From an uncultured Bacilli bacterium (GTDB lineage: Bacteria; Bacillota_I; Bacilli_A; RF39; UBA660), in the NCBI GenBank assembly GCA_934149515.1, contig CAKPFD010000011.1:1-27502 (forward strand): a DNA stretch of 27,502 nucleotides, read 5' to 3'. Within the stretch, counting starts at the first letter, position 1; every line of letters begins with the position of its first letter. Both the position numbers and the translations under genes were made by a program. Positions 23,301 to 27,502 of the stretch are shown here, piece after piece. A model generated the notes under the pieces. That model ran no database searches, had not been told where the DNA came from, and was given only the letters and a program-made list of their open reading frames with translations.

Positions 23301-24147
23301 GAACTTTATCTTCGAAGACCTACCAGCTTATGAAAATGGTCAAGAAATAAGTTATTCTCTAGAAGAAGTATCTGTAGATGGCTATGTTGGTGAAATAAAA
23401 GACTTCACTATTAAAAATACACATACTCCAGAAACAGTGACTTATAAAATTTCAAAGACTTGGGACGATGATAATAATAACGATGGCATTCGTTCAGATG
23501 AAATAACAGTTAGAATCTTAGCAGATGGAAAAGAAGTAGCAAATGCTAAATTATCAAACGATACAAACTGGCAAGCTATTTTCGAAAACTTACCAAAATA
23601 TAGAGATCAAGGTATTCTAATTCACTATTCAGTTGTTGAAGATAGTGTAAAAGGATATCAATCTACTATCCAAGATTCTATTGAAGAAAAAGATAATAAT
23701 CAAACCATTCTTATTACAAATAGGCATGAAAATGAAACAACATCTATTACCGTTAAAAAAGTTTGGCAAGATGAAGGTTATGAAGATCAAAGACCAGAAG
23801 GAATTGTTGTAAACCTATATGCAGATGGCGTTTTACAAGATACAATTCGCTTAACAGCCAAAACTAACTGGCAATATACATTTGATAACTTACTAAAATA
23901 CAAAAATGGTAAGGAAATTATCTATACAATCGAAGAAGAAACAGTAGATAATTACATTACAAACTATGATGGCTATACAATCATCAATACATATAATGCT
24001 AAAAACTATATCATAGAACCAACAGCAGAAATTATTCCACCAAAAACCGGAGTAACAACAAATCAAACAAATAACTATTTGGTGTTAATAACATATTTAC
24101 TAAGCATGATTGGAATGCTATCACTTACAAAAAAATATAGCAAATAA
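20377..24147 (+). CDS. Cell-wall anchored VWA/Cna_B-repeat adhesin
   Basis: Encodes 1256 aa with a GAGGAG ribosome-binding site. A signal peptide (~1-30) is followed by a von Willebrand A domain (~80-310) with a full MIDAS: Asp88, Ser90, Ser92 ('DSSNS'), Thr161 and Asp191 ('LTDG'). A region of ~310-410 resembles a conserved-domain repeat linker, and an Ig/cadherin-like domain (~415-540) follows. Seven Cna_B repeats span ~546-1210, each opening with a 'K.W.D' strand and ending with an 'ITN' or similar strand; Lys-Asn isopeptide cross-links are expected. The C-terminus has the sorting signal 'PPKTG' (1221-1225), a hydrophobic helix and a basic tail. It resembles pilus-tip or adhesin proteins that bind host matrix. 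No sortase or other pilin gene lies in the window. Confidence 0.94.
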   Translation: MRQISKKKNLFSWLFVLFGIIGLTITGNAQDESGKIELTKKATKIYETADKTNLEYGRYAKVDLSINANPYKTSQTHHGKLDIVLVFDSSNSMDENRMEAAKKAASDFIDSLMTGDSPVKMGLVEFGTEVINTQNMTTNKTTVKNFVNNIIDSPSSDTGGTNLQAAIAKANEILTNGKRADAKQVVIILTDGIPTFFTYTYQDRFNTRTRLCGTGKSDDYADEVWGENICPHKRPSEAAKEQLDALKKTHDIADVYTIVFGDHSDAVDTLAKINPEHENPLYKNYSALTGKELQERFAEIKEETAVIIGKNSTVTDIIPKEFKLTEESKQQLQAKNIKVTEQKDGSTLLTWKVGNIEADTIYKLSYIVRAEDDYHGSMATNESAQLKTTVAKDNPYYDKTKLTLDFEKPTVEIPAITKADHYLENPSYIGYSEATITGSSILTNDINKIIKQDKPNTTIKDEIVIEETENVRKNQDGTYTITKDGITQGILTMNEDGTFTFVSNKDVEGEVTFNYHIKTTITNYEETNFVYSNTSTVTLLINKRSITNIVGNKIWMDNDNQDGIRPDSVRIGLYADGIKIDETTTDANWTYRFDNLYVYQKGHENEEAYKITYTVKEEEIPTGYETTTDGYNITNSHIPETTKVKVTKVWDDKENQDGIRPTTIEVSLVANGKVQKTTTLSENNNWTYQFEDLAVYEKGQKIEYEVTETAVNKYQGVITGNSKDGFTITNSYEPVTLTITGEKIWKDNNDNDRMRPESITIRLYADGKEVATTTASNQSNWKYQFENLPKYQNGQEIYYTVTEDSVDGYETTYDKDNRFIIINVKDNEKIVLSGTKTWDDNNNQDGIRPDKITVTLTGKDGDEVVYTSSPLTVTANDQGIWSYQFDNLDKYHNGNIIQYSITEEDVEGYSSEYDGINIKNIHTPKTISITGVKTWEDNDDQDGIRPDSITILLKKTVNKETTIVTEKEVSKEDNWNFIFEDLPAYENGQEISYSLEEVSVDGYVGEIKDFTIKNTHTPETVTYKISKTWDDDNNNDGIRSDEITVRILADGKEVANAKLSNDTNWQAIFENLPKYRDQGILIHYSVVEDSVKGYQSTIQDSIEEKDNNQTILITNRHENETTSITVKKVWQDEGYEDQRPEGIVVNLYADGVLQDTIRLTAKTNWQYTFDNLLKYKNGKEIIYTIEEETVDNYITNYDGYTIINTYNAKNYIIEPTAEIIPPKTGVTTNQTNNYLVLITYLLSMIGMLSLTKKYSK
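22011..24000 (+). repeat. Seven tandem Cna_B repeats
   Basis: Each unit is about 270-290 bases (~90-97 aa) and begins near 22011, 22300, 22580, 22863, 23153, 23437 and 23740. Units share 'W.D....DG.RP' near the start, an 'NW.Y.F..L' strand in the middle and a 'Y...E' strand before the end. They differ at many codons, so they are diverged rather than freshly duplicated. Repeat 7 keeps 'EDQRPEG' in place of 'QDGIRPD'. Confidence 0.85.
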
Positions 24148-24172
24148 AGAGTTCAAAAGAGCTCTTTTTTTC
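24146..24172 (+). terminator. Terminator after the adhesin gene
   Basis: AAAGAGTT (24146-24153) pairs with AGCTCTTT (24160-24167), including one G-U pair, and is followed by a T run. Confidence 0.8.
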
Positions 24173-24223
24173 TGTCAAATAAAAGTAAAAATGACAACAA
24201 ATCTATCAAAGTAATCAAGATGA

Positions 24224-24232
24224 TGATATACT
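24224..24232 (+). promoter_or_regulatory. Extended -10 promoter of the 54-aa gene and pflBA
   Basis: TGATATACT (24224-24232) matches an extended -10; no clear -35 is present. The promoter is close to AGGAGG (24240-24245). Confidence 0.4.
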
Positions 24233-24252
24233 AAATACTAGGAGGAATGATA

Positions 24253-24417
24253 ATGAGACTAGGCATGTTAGCAATGTTATTAATACTATATATCGGAATC
24301 GTTTGGTTATTAATAATCAGTAAGAAAAAAGAACAAAAAAAACTATTGATAACAAGTATAATCCTATTGATACTTGCTATTATAGCAACCATTTTTATTT
24401 TGGTAAAATATTGGTAA
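24253..24417 (+). CDS. 54-aa two-helix membrane protein, unknown
   Basis: Encodes 54 aa. A near-perfect ribosome-binding site AGGAGG lies 7 bases from the ATG. Two hydrophobic helices (~2-22 and ~32-51) flank a Lys/Glu-rich cytoplasmic-type turn ('SKKKEQKK'). It lies 15 bases before pflB, with no terminator between, so the two are probably co-transcribed. I recognise no family. It could be an accessory or stress-related membrane peptide; a link to formate metabolism is only positional. Confidence 0.65.
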   Translation: MRLGMLAMLLILYIGIVWLLIISKKKEQKKLLITSIILLILAIIATIFILVKYW

Positions 24418-24432
24418 AAAGGAGATGACAAA

Positions 24433-26661
24433 ATGATAAAAGAATGGAGAGACTTTCAAAAAGGATCATGGCAAGAAGAAATTAATGTCAGCGATTTTAT
24501 TCAACAAAATTATCAATCATTTAAAGGAACAGAAGACTTTCTTTCAGAAACAACTGATAAAACGAAAAAAATGTTAGATACTTGTAATGAGTTATTTCAA
24601 GAAGAATTAAAGAAACATGTATTAGATATCGACACTAAAAATATGTCTGGAATTACTGCGTTTGCACCGGGATATATCAATCAAGATGATGATGTCATTG
24701 TCGGATTACAAACAGATGCCCCATTAAAAAGAATTGTAAATCCATATGGTGGAATAAGAATGGTTTATCAAGAATTAAATGCCTATGGATATCAATTAGA
24801 TAAAGAGGTTGATAAATACTTCAATTTATTCCGAAAAACGCATAATCAAGGTGTATTTGACGCTTATACCGATGAGATTAAAAAAGCCCGTCATGTTGGT
24901 TTGTTAACAGGTTTGCCAGATGCCTATGGTAGAGGAAGAATTATTGGTGACTACCGTCGAATCGCTCTTTATGGAACAGAATATCTAATGACAGAAAAGC
25001 AAAAAGATCTAAAAGCATTAAAAGGTCCAATGACCGATAATACCATTCGTTTGCGGGAAGAAGTATCTATGCAAATTAGAGCGTTACAAGAAATAAACCA
25101 AATGGCAGCAAGTTATGGTTTTGATATCACAAAACCAGCCAATAACGGAAAAGAAGCTGTACAATGGACTTATTTTGGTTATTTAGCTGCAATTAAAGAA
25201 AACAATGGTGCCGCTATGAGTCTAGGAAGAGTAGATGCCTTTTTTGATATTTACTTTGAAAGAGACTTAAAAGAAAATACGATAACTGAACAAGAAATTC
25301 AAGAAATAATAGATCAATTTGTTATCAAGTTACGGCTTGTCAGACACTTACGTACTCCAGAATATGATGAATTATTCTCAGGAGATCCAACTTGGGTCAC
25401 TTGCTCTTTAGCAGGGATAACTGAAAATAAGAAAAGCATGGTAACAAAAACCACCTATCGTCTATTACATACTCTAACAAACCTAGAAACAGCACCAGAA
25501 CCAAATATGACAGTATTATGGAGTGAACAATTACCAGAAAACTTTAAAAAGTATTGTGCTAAAATGAGTATAGAAACAGATGCTATTCAATATGAAAACG
25601 ATGATATCATGCGTCCAATTTATGGAGATGATTATGCTATTGCTTGTTGTGTATCGGCAATGAGAGTTGGTAAAGACATGCAATTTTTTGGAGCAAGATG
25701 TAACTTAGCAAAAACATTACTATATGCCATTAATGGTGGAGTAGATGAAATGAAAAAAGAATTAGTCATTGATGGTGTAGAAAAAATAACCGATGAAGTA
25801 TTAGATTATGAAACTGTCAAACAAGCTTATTTTCATATGATGGAAAAAGTAGCTGATATTTATGTTGATGCGATGAATATTATCCATTATATGCATGATA
25901 AATATGCCTATGAAGCTGGTCAAATGGCACTTCATGATACGAAAGTAAATCATTTAATGGCCTTTGGTGTAGCAGGACTTTCTGTTGCTTGTGATTCCTT
26001 ATCTGCTATCAAATATGCTAAAGTAAAACCAATTCGAGATGAAGATGGTATTGCTATTGATTTTGAAGTAGAAGGAGATTATCCAAAGTATGGAAATGAT
26101 GATGATAGAGTAGATAGTATTGCCCAAGAAATCTTACAAAAATTCTATCAAGAATTAAAAAAACATCATTGCTATAAAAATGCTACACAAACATTATCTG
26201 TATTAACCATTACTTCAAATGTTGTATATGGTGATAAAACAGGAGCAACCCCAGATGGTCGTAAAGCTCATATTCCATTTGCACCAGGCGCTAACCCTAT
26301 GCATGGTAGAGATATAAATGGTGCTATTGCTTCTTTGAATTCTGTTGCAAAATTAAAATACGCTGATTGTTGTCAAGACGGTATATCCAATACTTTTTCT
26401 ATTGTACCATCTTCTCTAGGGCATACCAAAGAAGAACAAATTGAAAATCTTGTCAGCCTATTAGATGGTTATTTTATCCAAAAAGCACATCATTTAAATG
26501 TTAATGTATTACAACGTGAAACATTAATTGATGCTATGGATCATCCGGAAAAATATCCATTACTAACCATTCGTGTTTCTGGCTATGCAGTAAGATTTAA
26601 TCGTTTAACAAGAAAACAACAAGAAGAAGTCATTGCAAGGACATTTCACCAAAGCCTATGA
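24433..26661 (+). CDS. pflB: Formate C-acetyltransferase (pyruvate formate-lyase)
   Basis: Encodes 742 aa with an AAGGAG ribosome-binding site. The catalytic pair Cys405-Cys406 ('IACCVSAMRVG') and the glycyl-radical site Gly717 ('RVSGYAVRF') are both present, as is 'GDKTGATPDGRK'. It converts pyruvate and CoA to acetyl-CoA and formate under anaerobic conditions using a glycyl radical. The length and motif spacing are those of PflB proper, not a glycerol dehydratase or choline lyase. It overlaps pflA by 4 bases (ATGA). This marks anaerobic mixed-acid fermentation as a core trait. Confidence 0.97.
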   Translation: MIKEWRDFQKGSWQEEINVSDFIQQNYQSFKGTEDFLSETTDKTKKMLDTCNELFQEELKKHVLDIDTKNMSGITAFAPGYINQDDDVIVGLQTDAPLKRIVNPYGGIRMVYQELNAYGYQLDKEVDKYFNLFRKTHNQGVFDAYTDEIKKARHVGLLTGLPDAYGRGRIIGDYRRIALYGTEYLMTEKQKDLKALKGPMTDNTIRLREEVSMQIRALQEINQMAASYGFDITKPANNGKEAVQWTYFGYLAAIKENNGAAMSLGRVDAFFDIYFERDLKENTITEQEIQEIIDQFVIKLRLVRHLRTPEYDELFSGDPTWVTCSLAGITENKKSMVTKTTYRLLHTLTNLETAPEPNMTVLWSEQLPENFKKYCAKMSIETDAIQYENDDIMRPIYGDDYAIACCVSAMRVGKDMQFFGARCNLAKTLLYAINGGVDEMKKELVIDGVEKITDEVLDYETVKQAYFHMMEKVADIYVDAMNIIHYMHDKYAYEAGQMALHDTKVNHLMAFGVAGLSVACDSLSAIKYAKVKPIRDEDGIAIDFEVEGDYPKYGNDDDRVDSIAQEILQKFYQELKKHHCYKNATQTLSVLTITSNVVYGDKTGATPDGRKAHIPFAPGANPMHGRDINGAIASLNSVAKLKYADCCQDGISNTFSIVPSSLGHTKEEQIENLVSLLDGYFIQKAHHLNVNVLQRETLIDAMDHPEKYPLLTIRVSGYAVRFNRLTRKQQEEVIARTFHQSL

Positions 26662-27386
26662 TGGGATCAGTTAATTCAATTGAAACTTTCGGTCTAGTAG
26701 ATGGGCCAGGAATTAGAACGGTTGTATTTTTTAACGGTTGCAAATTAAGATGCCTTTACTGTCATAACCCAGAAATGTGGCTAAAAGGAAAAGAAAACAT
26801 TACCGCAGATGAGCTTGTTCAAAAAATAATACGAAACAAACCATATTTTAAAAGAAATAATGGAGGAGTGACTTTTTCAGGGGGAGAGCCACTATTGCAA
26901 GTAGACTTTTTACTAGAAACCTGCAAAAAATTAAAACAACATCACATTCACATTGCTCTAGATACAGCAGGTGTTGGCATTGGAAAATATGAAGAACTAT
27001 TATCTTATATCGATTTAGTTATTCTAGATATTAAGCACACTACCGATGAAGGCTATCAAAAACTAACAGGACAACCAATCGATGAATTTAACAAATTCAA
27101 AATAGCACTAAATAAAAGTGGTAAAAAAGTATGGATAAGACAAGTTATTGTTCCATCAATGACGGATAATATAGAATACATAGAAAGCTTAGTAGTTTAT
27201 TTAAAAACGATAAAAAATATCGAAAGAATAGAATTCTTGCCATTTCACCATTTAGGTTTTTTTAAATATGAACAATTAGGGATAGAAAATAAACTAAAAA
27301 ATATAAAAGAAATAGATTCTAAAAAATGTGATAAATTATATCAATACTGTATGGAAAAAATAACTGAAGAAAAAGAAAAAATCTAA
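26658..27386 (+). CDS. pflA: Pyruvate formate-lyase-activating enzyme
   Basis: Encodes 242 aa. The first ATG overlaps the pflB stop; a second ATG follows directly, so the start is uncertain by one codon. It is a radical SAM protein with CxxxCxxC ('CKLRCLYC'), 'GPGIRTVVF' before it and the SAM-binding 'GGVTFSGGEPLLQ'. It has no extra ferredoxin-like Cys cluster insert, which fits the PflA subtype. It makes the glycyl radical on PflB. Coupling through ATGA overlap ensures stoichiometric supply. Confidence 0.96.
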   Translation: MMGSVNSIETFGLVDGPGIRTVVFFNGCKLRCLYCHNPEMWLKGKENITADELVQKIIRNKPYFKRNNGGVTFSGGEPLLQVDFLLETCKKLKQHHIHIALDTAGVGIGKYEELLSYIDLVILDIKHTTDEGYQKLTGQPIDEFNKFKIALNKSGKKVWIRQVIVPSMTDNIEYIESLVVYLKTIKNIERIEFLPFHHLGFFKYEQLGIENKLKNIKEIDSKKCDKLYQYCMEKITEEKEKI

Positions 27387-27410
27387 CAACGAACCATTGT
27401 TAGATTTTTT
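27376..27410. terminator. Strong bidirectional terminator
   Basis: AAAAAATCTAACAA (27376-27389) is perfectly complementary to TTGTTAGATTTTTT (27397-27410), a 14-bp stem with a 7-base loop and T or A runs on both sides. It ends pflBA on the plus strand and the tRNA transcript on the minus strand. Confidence 0.9.
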
Positions 27411-27421
27411 AATAACATTCG

Positions 27422-27497
27422 TGGTGGGCTGTTAGGGATTCGAACCCTAGACCCACTGATTAAGAGTCAGTTGCTCTACCAACTGAGCTAACAGCCC
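27422..27497 (-). tRNA. tRNA-Lys (anticodon CTT)
   Basis: It is 76 nt including an encoded CCA (27424-27422). The acceptor stem is GGGCTGT with ACAGCCC. The D arm carries 'AGCTCAGTTGGTAGAGC', the T arm carries 'GGGTTCGAATCCC' (boxes A and B), and the anticodon loop reads CTCTTAA, giving anticodon CTT for codon AAG. The gene ends just before the right edge of the window, so its promoter and any upstream tRNA genes are not visible. Confidence 0.96.
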
Positions 27498-27502
27498 ATA
27501 AA

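Noticed and set aside
1..27502. CRISPR arrays, insertion sequences, integrases or attachment sites
   Set aside because: No spaced direct repeats, transposase-like frames or tRNA-linked repeats were seen; the tRNA-Lys at the right edge has no adjacent integrase in the window.

Overview
The window is a low-GC, AT-rich Gram-positive (Bacillota) chromosome segment. TGA is read as stop and TGG as Trp throughout, so the code is standard. The low-GC codon use, sporulation genes yqfC/yqfD, an alpha2-type glycyl-tRNA synthetase, infC-rpmI-rplT behind an L20 leader, a pyruvate formate-lyase pair and a PPKTG-anchored Cna_B adhesin together suggest an anaerobic, possibly spore-forming, gut-type Bacilli/Erysipelotrichia-like lineage. 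That placement is inference.

Region 1 (about 1-5770) is accessory DNA. It opens with a promoter and a short structured leader ending in a terminator-like hairpin, then a small winged-helix protein and a short orphan ORF. Two genes on the minus strand follow: an unrecognised 501-aa protein and a tandem-HTH regulator. Divergent from the regulator is a compact bacteriocin-type operon. It encodes a C39-peptidase ABC transporter, a tiny membrane-anchored protein, two unannotated double-glycine-leader peptides (48 and 56 aa) that each carry a GxxxG motif and a single C-terminal-side Cys, and a 36-aa hydrophobic peptide that may confer immunity. All these genes overlap end to start. This is the most interesting system in the window.

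Region 2 (about 5770-20140) is core housekeeping: rpsU; yqfC-yqfD-vanZ-like; ybeY-dgkA-era-yqzL-recO; a LOG-family protein with glyS; the L20-leader-controlled infC-rpmI-rplT; rpsB-tsf with a lipoprotein; a membrane-anchored GH25 lysozyme-like protein; and typA. Ribosomal proteins L20 and S2 both carry acidic/basic linkers and the same Rho_N/SAP-like C-terminal module, which is unusual. infC appears to start at a rare AUC codon, and its leader shows a clear terminator/antiterminator choice.

Region 3 (about 20140-27502) holds a 1256-aa VWA plus seven-Cna_B-repeat adhesin with its own promoter, a 54-aa membrane protein, pflB-pflA, a strong bidirectional terminator, and tRNA-Lys(CTT) on the minus strand.
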